Shown: in pieces, positions 32,224 through 44,639 of the stretch
Layout: the number at the start of each line of letters is the position of its first letter
Position numbering within the stretch: position 1 is the first letter of the stretch
Origin: Phycomyces nitens
Lineage: Eukaryota > Mucoromycota > Mucoromycetes > Mucorales > Phycomycetaceae
DNA: 64,000 nucleotides
Assembly: GCA_022702545.1 (NCBI GenBank)
Contig: JAHRBC010000001.1
Span: forward strand, 1-64,000
Direction of reading: 5' to 3'
The notes under the pieces: generated by a model
The model's input: only the letters and a program-made list of their open reading frames with translations
Told to the model about the DNA's origin: nothing
Database searches by the model: none
Made by a program: the position numbers and the translations under genes

Positions 32224-35200
32224 TTATAGGATTGATAGGTTACCCTTGGTGATACGTAAGTTGGTATTAAAAACAAAATATGGCGCAATCACAAAAAATT
32301 GATTGCTGTTTGGTGGGTATTGAATGAGACCAACTTGATGGATGATGTCATCTACGTTGATGACGGCGAAAGTTGGTGAGGGTATATGTCTATGCAGGGT
32401 ATCAGTTGGTCTCTTCTTTACAATCAGGACAGAAAAGTCATGTGCCGCTGTGGTATGCTCTTTCATGACATCAACAAATGTCAAAAAGTGGGTTATGCCA
32501 TGGGTATCTTTATGCTGAAAATAAAACTCTACAGTGCCAACGAGCCAGCTTTGGATGGGTATATTGCAATGACTAGATGAAGATTTAAGAATGTGAGCAA
32601 TCTCTACTTTGTATTTCGACTAATACCAATACTTACTTTTTATATGTACAAGTAAACATGATATGATGGTTACCGTGGCTGGTCTCGTTTTTCATTTTTC
32701 GGTATATGGATGAAGAGTACACTGTAGAGTCTTTCCAAAGGCGGGAAGCAACAACAATTGATGAGTCAGCAAGCTCAGTGGTATATGTGGTGGTATTTCA
32801 GGTATAATATCTGAGCAACACATTTCTCACAATGTTGCTGCTTATGCCTTCAATGGTATCATCAAGCAACTGGGTATTACGATGAAATGGTTCCCATAGC
32901 TGGGCACCACTTTCATCGTTGGGTATATTTATGAAACTTGATTTGTTGTAGATATGAGGATGAATGATGCTGGTATGGTTATGAAGATCGATGGCTGTAT
33001 GGATATATCTGTGGATTGCAAATCGTTCTACGAGTAAGCTGGCATTTCGCCCGCCTTTGGACTTTGACCTAATGAGCTTGGAATAGACGCCAATGACCCT
33101 CTCCATTGATCTGGTAGAATAACTCCTTAGAGGGCCCTGGCGTCTTATGATATGGGGTATATGGATGAGATAATGCTGGACTGGTCGGAAGACACTACAA
33201 GATAGTGTCTTTTGATGAACTTGGTATAATAGGAATGCATGCCAGTCTTTGAAATGTCTATTGAAAAAAAAGGTAATAATAAATGTTAAATAAAAGTAAT
33301 GATTCACTTTTGTTTGACATACCTTTCCATTTCGTCGATCAGGGTATATATGAGTGACTACTGTAAGGCAAGTGCACACCCTTTTACCAAGGACAAGACG
33401 TCATTTTTGGCAGCCCTGCTTGGTAAATAGGGGACGACAACTGTGGGTATAATGTATAGAAGGAAATCAAGCCAATCTACTGCACGAGTGCCATTGATTT
33501 TCTGGAAGATGTTGTCAAAGCTGCCTTGGAATGAAATGGGTATAAACTGCCTGGAGTTGGAAATGCAGTTTCCAATGGTCTCCAAGTCAGATCTGGGTAT
33601 ATAAAATGGGTAATTGTCTGCTGACTGGGTATTGTCTTCTTGGGTATAGTAAAATTTGGTGTCTTTAGAGTGAGCAATGGATATAAGTTCAAAGAGGTGA
33701 TGGCCGATTCCTCTTGCAATCAAATGCAGTTCGTCCAATGCAAAAAATGAAGAGCCAGAGAAGGTCGACAGTTTGGCAAAGAGACTTGGCTGGTATATGT
33801 TTTTGATCTATTATACATAAGTATTTAGTATAAAAAAAATGATTAATTGAATATTCATATACTTACAGGGTTGCTGGTATAAAAATCTTCAACAGGTCTT
33901 AGAGGAGCAGAGCTGTCATCAAAGTATACGCCATGCCTTCTGTTATCCACTGGCTTTCCTTTGGTCTTGCAAATGCGGCAACCAAACAAACTGTTGTGTG
34001 ACCCAAGATGGGCCATGTCTGCAACTGCAGGGATATCACCAGACGCCAACAGCAAGTGGACCTTTGATCGGCATATCTCAGCCCCATTGTGCTTTACGAT
34101 GAGGCCATGAACTTCAAGGTCCTTTAGCTCATTTATTATGGGTATTAAAAATGAATCCAAATTGGATGGTTTTTTAGGACCAGGCAAAATGGCGAGTTGT
34201 ATGAGGTATGGGGTGGTATATCTAAGCTTTTAATTAGTATTTTGTTTGTTTAAAATATTAATTACCTTATGGATGGATCGATGTTGAAAATGATTAAATG
34301 AATGATGGTATATGAGGCTTTGCCTTTTTTCTGGTTGACAAAACCATTGGTATATATGCCCAAGGCAATATCATTGGGATTGGCGAACATGCCTTGTCTT
34401 ACGAGCTGCTTATAATTTTTGCCATCAAAAATATCATTGATTTTGCCAGCACGTGATTCTCTGTTGGCTCTGTATTGTAGGAGCTCTCGGGTATCTGGAT
34501 TGGCCAACATCTTGGATATGATGTCCCCAATGGACAAAAGCTTCATTTGGGCAACTGGTGCCTTCACCAACTCGGTTTCCATCTTGTAGCGCGCCTTGCC
34601 ACAATTGGAACATTCATATTCCCCATCAGCCATGCCATATAGTCTACAACCTGATGGGCACACATCATAGTCATGGCCCTCCAGATCCGACTTCTTCTTG
34701 AGCAGAACATCTACTCCTTCACCATGTCTAATCTTGGCTCCAGGCTCTAAAAAGAAAATGAATGATACAATTTATGTCAGTAATTGTTAAGTAAAATAAC
34801 AGTAAGTAATATCATTTACCCAGCATGATCTCATCATGATCCCGAATGAGTGTGTTAGCAAACCTAACAATGTCTCTGTAGGCTGCCCTAGCTATTTTAT
34901 GCTGGACCACCAAGTGAGAGAGATAGATACTCAATAGTTCAGCTTTGGTGAAGGTATTGAGCCCAATTTGCTCACTATTGTATATGTGCGCTCTACCCTC
35001 AGTGGCATCAAAAGTACAGCCACATTTGTATGAAAGGCTTTCATCGGCTTCCATGATATCTGTAGAAAATGTAGGTATTATTTTGAATAAGTGTTTGTGA
35101 ATCAGTGAATATGATTTTTTATTATTATTATTACCTGAATCACCCATAGATTCATCATTATTCTGCATTTCAATATCTTCAGACAAACATTGGTGAAGTC

Positions 35201-35312
35201 TACTGTGGTTTTTCAGATGCTGGTAACTATTGAAAGTCAAGACACACTGAGCACACTGATATGTCAGCATAGACATTTTGTCTCTCGATTGGTTGGTATT
35301 AGATGAAGACAT
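32224..35312 (-). pseudogene. CACTA-2 transposase (Tnp2-like), seven exons, two in-frame stops
   Basis: Proposed exons on the minus strand are 35312-35135, 35059-34820, 34746-34266, 34221-33867, 33807-33323, 33257-32637 and 32572-32224. They join in frame to 903 codons with short GT-AG introns. Two stops interrupt the frame: TAG at 33358-33360 (after ALALQ) and TGA at 32798-32800 (after RYYT). The N-terminus has a C2H2 finger (CAQC then HSRLH). A zinc ribbon follows (CPSGC ... CSNC), then Tnp2 signatures ILPGPKKPSNLD, SGDIPAVADM, FGCRICK and DELHLIARG. The C-terminal domain includes KGGRNASLLVERFA, AQLWEPF and INVDDIIHQVGLIQYPP. Both stops are one C-to-T step (on one strand) from sense codons, which suggests late decay. 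Confidence 0.85.
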
Positions 35313-35998
35313 ATTGATAAAAAGTGTAACTGGCTAGGTTGGGTGAGGATGTGAAATATAGAGTTATAAAAAATCTAATGATGATAGCTTGGTAAAAAGA
35401 GTAGCTTTATATATGATTTATTTTACACTGAATGATTGCAACAATTTTTCTATTTCTCATAGTGACGATTATGATGATGATGGCAGTATAAATTCTTCTC
35501 AGTTAATATATCTATTAGACAAAACACCTCTTGATAATAATGCCAATGGTAGTTGAGATGTCTCTTGCTCAATGTTGGTGATAACTGTTAAATTACTTAT
35601 TGGTCAATAATTTTGGTAATAGGTAAGACATGTCTTGGTTAATAATGGCGGTAATAGATAAAATACATGTCGGTCAATAATTACAATAAGTATGATATGA
35701 CTAGGGTCATGTCATTTACTTTAGATTATTAAGAGGCTATAATCATTACATATATAGTGTCTCCATGGTACATTAGTTATAAGGCTCGTTTATATTTTGA
35801 TTCTTAATTTACACACCAATATATTCCTGATAACTGTAAATCATTTATTATATCCTAGCTTTGCCTCGCAAATGATTATATCAATAAATCATACTTTCTA
35901 ATAAACCAAGGTGATAATAGATCCAAAGTATATATATTCTTTAATTCAAAGTACAACCTTCATTATATTTTAAATTATTAATAATTCACTTTATCAAC
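35313..35998. promoter_or_regulatory. Shared region between divergent transposon genes
   Basis: The transposase start (35312, minus) and accessory start (35999, plus) face away from each other across 686 bp of AT-rich DNA. Both promoters must lie here or in the first exons. It contains repeats of a GGTCAATAAT-type motif (around 35600-35680). I cannot point to a defined core promoter. Confidence 0.5.
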
Positions 35999-37026
35999 AT
36001 GTCTGACATGAACGCTACCCTTATCAACTCTGTTAAGAAAGTTGAATGTGATGTCGCAGACATTAAACAAATGTTACACAGTCTTCAAGACCAGTTTAAC
36101 AACCAATTTGGCTCAAAAATCAATGAAGAAGAAGTAAACGTAATACAGCAGGGTATTATGGAGCAAAGTGGTAAGATTGTTTCCTTATCTTATTTGCATT
36201 CAATCGTTTTATTAATACATATAAATATATTTACTATTAGCTCTTGAGCGTGTGGCCAAATCTGTGAAGAGGGCTCAATTAACTGAGTATCCTAATCGAC
36301 TTGGGAAACAATTGATTGATACAGATGGAGAATTCAAAGGAAAGTATGATACCCAATGGTATAACATGCTGCTGCAATTGCTTCATCGTCAAGACTGGGA
36401 AGCAAAGTGCAAGGAGGTCCCAGAAGGACAATCTTTGTGTCAGTTGGTCCTTCTGACAGAGCATGAATTGACCATGAAGCGTCTTTTGCTCAAAACCTTG
36501 GCCCGTGCAATCAAGCGCAACTTGATTGACAAGGATTATCCGGAAACCAAGAAAGAATGGAGAGGTATTCCAGAGCATCAAAGGGAATATTACATGATGC
36601 ATCTGGAAAAACTTGCCAAGGACAGTGGCCTTGAGATTTTTAAGTGCAAACGAATGTGGTGTGCAAAGAATCTTCTTTGCAACACATTCAAAAGTGATAG
36701 CCAAACTCACAGGAGAAGAATTGTAGACAACAGCCAGGCAAGTTTATTAATTAACAACCATTTGAATACTTTATAATTAAAACGATATTTTTATTATGCT
36801 ATAACAGGAAGGAGCAAGCACTTCTTTCCTTTCAGAAGATGAGGCAGGTCAGACTGGCGATGGCGCCGAATCACCGATCATGGCAGATGTGCTGTAAGTT
36901 GTTTTTGTTGTTGCTCATCTATTGCTAATCCAATGCTAACATAATATTTCTACTGTTTGATATAGCTCTACACCACCAAGGACATGTGTTGAGCCAGTAC
37001 GAAAGAGAAAGAGAACAAGGGTTTAA
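35999..37026 (+). CDS. CACTA-2 accessory (TnpA-like) protein, 271 aa, four exons
   Basis: Proposed exons are 35999-36170, 36241-36737, 36808-36893 and 36966-37026, giving 271 codons in frame. The second intron has a GC-AG boundary (GCAAGT donor); the others are GT-AG. The N-terminus looks like a short coiled coil (VKKVECDVADIKQMLHSLQDQ). The middle is basic and helical (TMKRLLLKTLARAIKRN) with a CKRMWCAKNLL motif. The C-terminus ends in a nuclear-localisation-like KRKRTR. Last-exon remnants are kept in all CACTA-1 copies, which shows the gene is a family trait. I recognise no named domain. A role in binding the subterminal repeats is inferred from its place in a CACTA element. Confidence 0.78.
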
Positions 37027-38145
37027 GATTTTTTGTTTAGCTGACTCTTATTGGCCCCATTGCATTTTTTAGCATATGCTTAGTGTGCTTTTTTTTCTTT
37101 TTTTTTTGCTTTTCTTGTCTTGTCTTTGCACTGACTCTTTGAAATAAAACCAAATGAGCCTCCTTATGTAAGATTGGCACAGTTATAAACACCTGATTGA
37201 CATTCTGATTGAAGCATCTCCAACTTGATTACCTTTGATTTAGGAATGAAATGCAGCTTGCTCTTTTTCCCCCAGAAACAAAAGAGCAAAAACTTTTTAC
37301 GGCTATATTACAATACGGTTTGTCCTTTTTACACTTGGCAATCTCTGTAAGATATACACTTTTCTTTTCTAATGAGCTGATTACTCTGTTTGCTACAATG
37401 AGATTCGAATCAGTTTTGAATCATATGATTTGAATATGCCAAAGTTGATTTTCTATGGTAAGACGATTGTCTAATAATTATATTATTCTTCAACTAATTT
37501 TTCAGTACATATTCTATTGACCTCCTATTACATATAGTGTTTATTTCCAGAGATCCCTTTCAGTATAATCATTCAAAACAAAAGGCATGGTATAGTAATT
37601 GACAAGCATAATATATACTTGCATGCAGTACAAAATAATGTACTAGGTTTATATGATCACTTCTTTTTCTAACCACAATAATTTTTTAGCAATTGAATGA
37701 ATTCTAAGGATCATCTAATATATATCAACGTAGTATTATTATGCGTGTATAGCTTATAACAAAGGTTTGTACTATATATGTTTTATAATATTAAATAACA
37801 TTAGTTTTAAGTATTTTTCTATAATAATTGTGCGCAAAATATGGTATGAATTAAATCAAGACATTCTATAATAAAGAATAAACCATTCTTTCAAAAGAAT
37901 GGTCGTAAAAGAATAGCAGAACCCATTATCAAATAGAGTACTATAAAAGAGAGGTTATAGTGTATAACGGAAGCATTTTTGGTTGGATAAAAAAAACGGT
38001 AGTTATGTTACCAAAACGGTAGTTATCTGCCAATTATTTATTAGCAAAAAACGGTAGCTGCTACCAAACTCGCCTTACACAGGGTCATATCTACCGTTTT
38101 TCCCCACCAAAAAAACGGTAGCAATTTTACCAAAACGGTAGTTAT
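37027..38145. other. Right subterminal region of CACTA-2
   Basis: Non-coding. It matches the left part of the 24688-28461 copy in reverse. At 37985-38145 it has clustered AACGGTAG / CTACCGTT motifs in both orientations, probably transposase-binding sites. Confidence 0.65.
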
Positions 38146-39891
38146 CACTACAAAAATTGAGTGGTTTCATTCATAGCAAACTACTATATTATCTTACTAT
38201 TAGTAGACTGAAGTTAAACATAATAAACTTTTTTATTTTTGACGGCGATTATATTATTCAATATGTTCTATTGGATAGAATAATAAAGTAGAGCCTTTTA
38301 GATATCATATTTGCTTGTGATTTATTTCTACTTCTTGTAACTATATCATTAAATTAATTGGAGTAGAAATAATAAACAAATCAATTATTATCATGTTTAT
38401 TCTCATAAGAAGGAAGAGAAATATGACCAGTATGCTTGCAAGTAAATAAGTTGACTGAAGATAATAAATTGTCTTATAGTTTTATTATTATTTAACAGCA
38501 TTGTGTACACTCTTGTTCTATATCTAGACATCTTTTTCAACCTAATAAACTATAAATTACAAAGATATAAAAATTACGGCAAGCATATTCTTTTGGATTA
38601 TCATTTTTATTGCCCACATTTTATCAGGGTCAAACAGCCTTTTAATACAAAGTATTTGTTTTTCCTTTTTATTTTTTATATTCTTTTGTGCCTAAATATT
38701 ACTGCAAAATACTCTGGTAATTAATTCTTTTCTTTCTCTTGTGAATATATTTTTTACTCAATATATTTTATTATTCATAGATAACTGCTTATAAATATAT
38801 TATGGGGCTCTCTATTGCACTTGGCTGTATATCCAAAGGTAAGATCATATTATGCTAAAGCTATTCTTTATTAACCAAATCACTCTTTTATATATAGCCG
38901 CAAATTCTATTTTTCTATCCATCTCAATATAATATTCTGGTAAACCTTTTATATTATAAATATGTCCTCTTTAATAACATCTATCACAGACATCTTGCTA
39001 TGCTCTTATATGGATTCCCGATTGAAATTATCTGGCCATTCCAATGGCTATATCTTGTAAGTAAACTAATATTTTAGTATTACATATTGTTTATCTACAA
39101 ATATTAATATATATCTATTAGACAATAATCATTTGTTAGTATATTACAGAGAGTCTATCAAATGTTCTGTTTATTATATTAAAAATGTAAGTATAAGAAT
39201 GAATGATTTATATAAAAATAATTTACTAACAATCTTCTCTTTTACTTTTAGACAGTATTGGCTTTCTCTCAGCTAGGTAAGTATCCTGGCTCTATTAAGA
39301 ACCAGTTGATGGTGCCAACCAAGAAATATTGATTGGTAGAATAGATATACCAAAGAAATAATCTAGAGACTAGAATATATAGCGCAAATGTATTTTTTAT
39401 CAAATAAAACGAAAAATAAAAATTTTCAGAATCTATTGCTCCAAAAAAACAACAAACCAGAGAGGCTTGTTTGCATAGAATAACTATAATTACCTTGCAA
39501 TAGTCTACAATCATCCTTGATAGACTGTTAAAACATATTATAAAACCCACTATAAAATATAATGAAAGATAAAACTGGTTGTTTGTAAGTGGTCAATCTC
39601 CCCTGACACAAACTGTCTGTGTATCGTAAAATACAATGCAAAAAAGGGTAGATCGACTAGGAATATATTGTGGCTACAATGTATATTTAAGTTTTGCACT
39701 GTTTGAGGGCATTTAAATATTCTACATTGGATTCTTGTACACCAGTAGGTAGGATGATTCAGTTCACCCCCATATCTTTTTAGTCTACTACAGATCACTA
39801 TTATATATTACCAAAAGCATAGTAAAACTATACAATTAAGTAGCTTATTTTATAAGTTTTATCTACATAATACCCTTAGACTTTTGTAGTG
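38146..39891. mobile_element. Small CACTA-type element (1,746 bp) nested in CACTA-2
   Basis: The ends are CACTACAAAA and TTTTGTAGTG with the duplication TAT (38143-38145 and 39892-39894). Removing it rejoins the CACTA-2 subterminal repeat GGTAGTTATGTTACC. I see no transposase. Several GT..AG-bounded short open stretches lie at 38900-39280 but I cannot assign a product. Confidence 0.85.
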
Positions 39892-40082
39892 TATGTTACC
39901 AAAACGGTAGTTATCTGCTGATTTTTGCCACTATAAAAACGGTAGCTACTACTAAATTTGCCTTACACAGGGTCATATCTACCGTTTTTCCCCACCAAAA
40001 AATTGGCAGTTATGTTACCAAAATGGTAGATAACTGCCGATTTCTTAGCCGTAGTGTGCACTAAAACATATACTAAAAATAT

Positions 40083-40560
40083 GAGAGAACCAATAAGAGC
40101 AGCCTAAAGAATATTAAAGCCCTGGTCTATTTCTCTTTGATGAAGGCTCATTGCTCATTCCTAGTGGTGTAAACCTATATCAAACAGTAGAAATATTATA
40201 TTAATATTAAATTGAGAATAGATGAGCAACAAAAAAGCTCTAACTTATTGTACATCTGTCATGATTGGGGATTCAGCCTTGTCATCCGTTTGAAATACCT
40301 CATCTTCCGAAAGAAAAGAACTGCTTGCTCTTTCCTGCTATAACATAATAAAAATATTGTATTAATTATAATGTATATTCAAATGTTTGTTAATTAATAA
40401 ACTTGCCTGGCTGTTCTCTGCTATTTTTCTCTTACGAGTCTGGTTTGCACTCTTAAAGGTGTCTTGAAGAAGATTCTTGGCACACCACATTCTTTTGCAC
40501 TTGTAAATGTGGAGTGCTATTGTCCTAGCCGTGCCTCACTGGCCACAATCATTGATGACA
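40083..40560 (-). pseudogene. Remnant of the accessory gene in a CACTA-1 copy
   Basis: On the minus strand the last three exons can be followed (KCKRMWCAKNLL-like, SFLSEDEVFQT-like, and a final exon with SKRNRP-like residues). The 5' half is missing. Confidence 0.65.
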
Positions 40561-40639
40561 GGTACGCTGATTTTGTCATCATTGACCAAGAAGTGTCTTT
40601 GCTGCTATTGCTATTATTAGTCAAATAATCTCTTACCTA

Positions 40640-41535
40640 CCCATGGAAAAAGTAATTAGAGTATACTCCAAGCTTATCATGTCAAACTTGAAGGGCGGTA
40701 GAAATGCCAGTTTGCTTGTTGAGCGCTTTGCTGTTCATAGCTTTGTCAGTTCAGCAAACAGCTCTCCAAATTATCCTTGTACAAGTCAGCCATCCACATA
40801 TAATGAAGCAAGTTTCTTAGATCTTCCAGATGGTGTAAGTGCTCCCCAGCTATGGGAGCCATTCAACTGACATGCCAGCTTGAATGATGATGACGTGGAA
40901 GGTTTCAGCAGCCCTGTTGTCAAGAATACTTTGGCAAAGTACTATGTGTGAAACAGTGTTATGAACAGTATTGAACTTGATGACCCAACGATTGTTGTTG
41001 CTTCTTGTCTTTGGAAAAATTCAACCGTACATTCTTCATGTATGTACCGAAGAATAAAAAACGAGACCAGACGTGGCAATCATCATGTGATGTTTACCTG
41101 TCCGTACAGAAAGTGAGTATTGGTATTATTCAAAATACAAAATAGAGATCACTCGCATTTTTTATATTTTTATCTAGCTGTCACAATATAACTATTCAAA
41201 GCTGATTTGTTGGCACCGTGGAATTTTATTTTGAGCATAAAGAGGTTGATGGCACACCGCACTTTCTGGAATTCGTTGAAGTGATGAAAGAGCATGGTAC
41301 AGCAGCCCATGACTCTTCTGTGCCAATTGTAATACAGTGGACACACAGCTCAGCTAGACAAACAACCCAGCCAAAATATGCCGTTATCAATGTGGATGAC
41401 ATTCAGCATCAAGTTGGGCTCATCCAGTACCCTCCAAGTGTTAATCAGTTCTTTGTCATTGCACCATATTATGTGTTTAATGAAAATCTGTGTGTGACCA
41501 GAGGCAACCGTGCCACTTTATTAAAATTTTCCTTT
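40640..41535 (+). pseudogene. C-terminal transposase remnant in a CACTA-1 copy
   Basis: Open stretches include EKVIRVYSKLI, KGGRNASLLVERFAV, AQLWEPFN-stop and later HQVGLIQYPPS. They match the C-terminal third of the transposase at 32224-35312. A TGA directly after WEPFN is shared by the CACTA-1 copies at 44640 and 55567, so the defect predates their spread. Confidence 0.78.
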
Positions 41536-41928
41536 TCTTTTTTCTTTACTTATAAATATCAATACCAAATAAAATAAAATGGCTAATAATGTCAAAAATA
41601 AAAATTCGGTTTCAAAAAAATGGTAGCATAACTACCGTTTTGTTCACACAGGCAAAAAATTATTTTTCTCAAAAATGCGCAACATCTTTAACACCAAATA
41701 AAATGCTCATTTCAATAAACAAGGTTGTCTAAAAACTTACGAGCCCTTTCTATGGTACTACAACTACCTCATTGCCTGATGAAAAAACATTCCATGCAAC
41801 TTTTATGATTCGGGATCGATGACATTATCTTTCAACCACAATCTGCGGAGATAAAGTGCTCTAAAATCATAAAAAACGGTAGTTATGCTACCGTTTTTGG
41901 CACAGCTACCGGTCCTTCCGCCGTAGTG

Positions 41929-42431
41929 CCTTTATTATATAAGAACACTGCCGCAACCACCCAAACTGCCGCCAGACCCTATTTTCAGGTATTGTTCAGT
42001 AGTGAAGCACCCGATCCAAATAGTATCAAGTAGGCTGGTAGAAGCGGCAAGGATAGACAGTAATAGTATTAGAGCTTGTGTATAGAATCATTCTATTCTT
42101 TCCAATAAACACAAATATAAACTATAAACAACCTAATAAGTACGGGATATAAAATAATGGGGGGAGCATTCAATGCTTGATTACACAGTAATAGCCTTCA
42201 AATATTGGTTAAAAATTAAGAAAGTCTTCAATCTACCTGAGTATAATTGGATTTTAATCATGTCAAGAAGTTCCTTTGCTTTCAACTTTCCTCTTATATA
42301 AAGAGTGTACAACAATGAAACTTGGTTTCAAATAGACTTTTATTCTGTACATCAGGTCAAATTAATGACCCGCTCATACTAACAACCCCCACTTGGTTAG
42401 CCCATGAAGTAAATACTCGTGCAGAAACCAG
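41929..42431. other. Unassigned AT-rich spacer between CACTA elements
   Basis: No gene seen. A TATA-like CTTATATAAAGAG at about 42290-42305 and an AATAAACA at about 42103 hint at LTR origin, but I could not find a partner copy. Confidence 0.4.
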
Positions 42432-44099
42432 CACTACGGCGGAAAAAACGGTAGCTAACTACCGTTTTGGTAGCATTACTACCGTTTTTTCCCACCAAAA
42501 AAACGGTAGTAAAGACTCTGTATAAGGCGATTTCGGTAGCTGTTACCGTTTTTTTAGTGCGAAAAAAAAGGGTAGTTATGACGCAGGAATAGGCACAGCT
42601 ACCGTTTTTTTTATCCAACCAAAATCGTTTCTTTATATACTATAGCCTCTCTTTTATATTACTTTATATACTAGCACCCATTCTTTTTTTACTGCCATTT
42701 ATTTGAAATAATGGTTTATTTTTTATTATAATTTCGATTTATTTCAAATAATATTAAAATATATATAATAATAATATAGAAACATACCAAAAGCAAATAC
42801 TATTTAATATTATAAAACGTATATGGTACAAACCTTTTACTCAAGCTATACACGATGCCAACAACATGTTGTTATGACTTGGATGGCCTTTGGTCTTCAC
42901 CGATTGCTATAAAAATATTGTGGTCAGAGAATGAAGCAATCAAATAAACCGAGCTTATTATTTTGGATAGCATACCAGTATACGTTGTGCTTGTCAATCG
43001 ACGTGCCAAGCATCTTGTTATGGATCACTGTCATGACTTGGATAGCACCTTTGGTCTTCATCGATTGCTATAAAAATATTGTGGTCAGAGAATGAAGCAA
43101 TCAAATAAACCGAATATAATGTTTTGGGTAGCATACCAGTATATATTGTGCTTGTTAATCAGCGTGCCGAGCATCTTGTTGTGGATCACTGTCATGACTT
43201 GGAAGGCCTTTGGTCTTCATCAATTGCTATAAAGATATCGTGGTCAGAGAATGAAGCGATCAAATAAACCGAGCATATTGTTTTTGATAGCATACCAGTA
43301 TATATTGTGCTTGTTAATCGGTATACCAAGCATCTCTTGAATTAATGCCACTATATGGAACGTACAGATGTAAATACTAGATGCAGTAGAAGGAGAGTAG
43401 AGAATGCGGAATATGATTAATTAAAGAGTGTAAACATATTATAATATTCTTACCATAGAAAATATATTGCTGTAAAGTCAGCTCATAAGATTTAAAACTA
43501 ATTCGAATATAATGGTAGTTGGCAGAATGAGTACATCATTAAGAAAACAATATGCATATTCTACAGAGATTCCCAGGTAGGGAGGTGGGGAACGACAAAC
43601 TTTAGTGTAATATAGCTGTAAAAAATTTTCACCTTTTTTTAGTGTCTGAAAAATTATGAGATGAGTGTTTCATTCCTTGATTAAAGATAGCAGAGCTGAA
43701 GATGTGGTATACAAGATTCCAATCGGATGTTTATGTCATTGACAACCTTACATAAGGGAGGGTCATTTAGTTTTACTTCAAAAAAGTAGAGCAAAGAAAA
43801 GAAAAGAAATATAAACTAACCTCGGCATAATACAGCTATAAAAAAATTTCATTTTTTTTGGTGCTTGAAAAAGGGCGAGATGTGTGTTTCATTCCTAGAT
43901 TAAAAACAACAGAGCTGAAGATGTGGTATACAAGATGCCAATCGGGCATTTATTAAGGTGGCAATCTTACGTGATGGAGGGTTATTCGATTTTATTTCAA
44001 AGGAGAGGACCAAAGCAAAGATAAAACAGCTAAAGGAAAAGAGGAAAAGAAAAAGTGCGCTAAAACATATACTAAAAATATGAGAGAACCAATAAGAGC

Positions 44100-44560
44100 A
44101 GCCTAAAGAATATTAAAGCCCTGGTCTGTTTCTCTTTGATGAAGGCTCATTGCTCATTCCTAGTGGTGTAAACCTATATCAAACAGTAGAAATATTATAT
44201 TAATATTAAATTGAGAATAGATGAGCAACAAAAAAGCTCTAACTTACAGTACATCTGTCATGATTGGTGATTCAGCCTCGTCATCTGTTTGAAATACCTC
44301 ATCTTCTGAAAGAAAAGAACTGGTTGCTCCTTCCTGCTATAACATAATAAAAATATTGTATTAATTATAATGTATATTCAAATGTTTGTTAATTAATAAA
44401 CTTGCCTGGCTGTTCTCTGCCATTTCTCTCTTATGAGTCTGGTTTGCACTCTTAAAGGTATCTTGAAGAATATTCTTGGCACACCACATTCTTTTGCACT
44501 TGTAAATGTGGAGTGCTATTGTCCTAGCCGTGCCTCACTGGCCACAATCATTGATGACAG
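44100..44560 (-). pseudogene. Remnant of the accessory gene in a CACTA-1 copy
   Basis: It holds the last exons only and is nearly identical to 40083-40560. The GC-AG type donor sequence GCAAGT is kept in reverse orientation near 44400. Confidence 0.65.
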
Positions 44561-44639
44561 GTACGTTGATTTTGTCATCATTGACCAAGAAGTGTCTTTG
44601 CTGCTATTGCTATTATTAGTCAAATAATCTCTTACCTAC

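Larger units (their letters stand above)
32081..40056. mobile_element. Full-length CACTA-2 element with two divergent genes
   Basis: The ends are CACTACGGCAAGAGGAGTG (left) and the complement of CACTACGGCTAAGAAATC (right). The duplication is TGC (32078-32080 and 40057-40059). It is 7,976 bp, or about 6.2 kb without the nested 38146-39891 element. The transposase gene (minus) and accessory gene (plus) run outward from a shared 686-bp central region. Both ends carry dense CGGTA-containing subterminal repeats. It is nested in a CACTA-1 element, which shows the order of events. Confidence 0.93.
30456..41928. mobile_element. CACTA-1 element carrying a nested CACTA-2 element
   Basis: The left end is CACTACGGTGGAAAAAAC; the right end is the complement of CACTACGGCGGAAGGACC. 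After removing the nested 32081-40056 and one TGC duplication it is about 3.5 kb and aligns end to end with the copies at 42432-46237 and 54837-58648. The outer flanks are CAA and CCT, which do not match, so the two ends may not come from a single insertion event. Confidence 0.85.

Noticed and set aside
38503..38724. 73-codon ORF in the 1.7-kb CACTA element
   Set aside because: AT-rich and aromatic-rich with no recognisable motif.
41929..42431. LTR of a further element
   Set aside because: TATA and AATAAA-like motifs are present but I found no ends, duplication or second copy.
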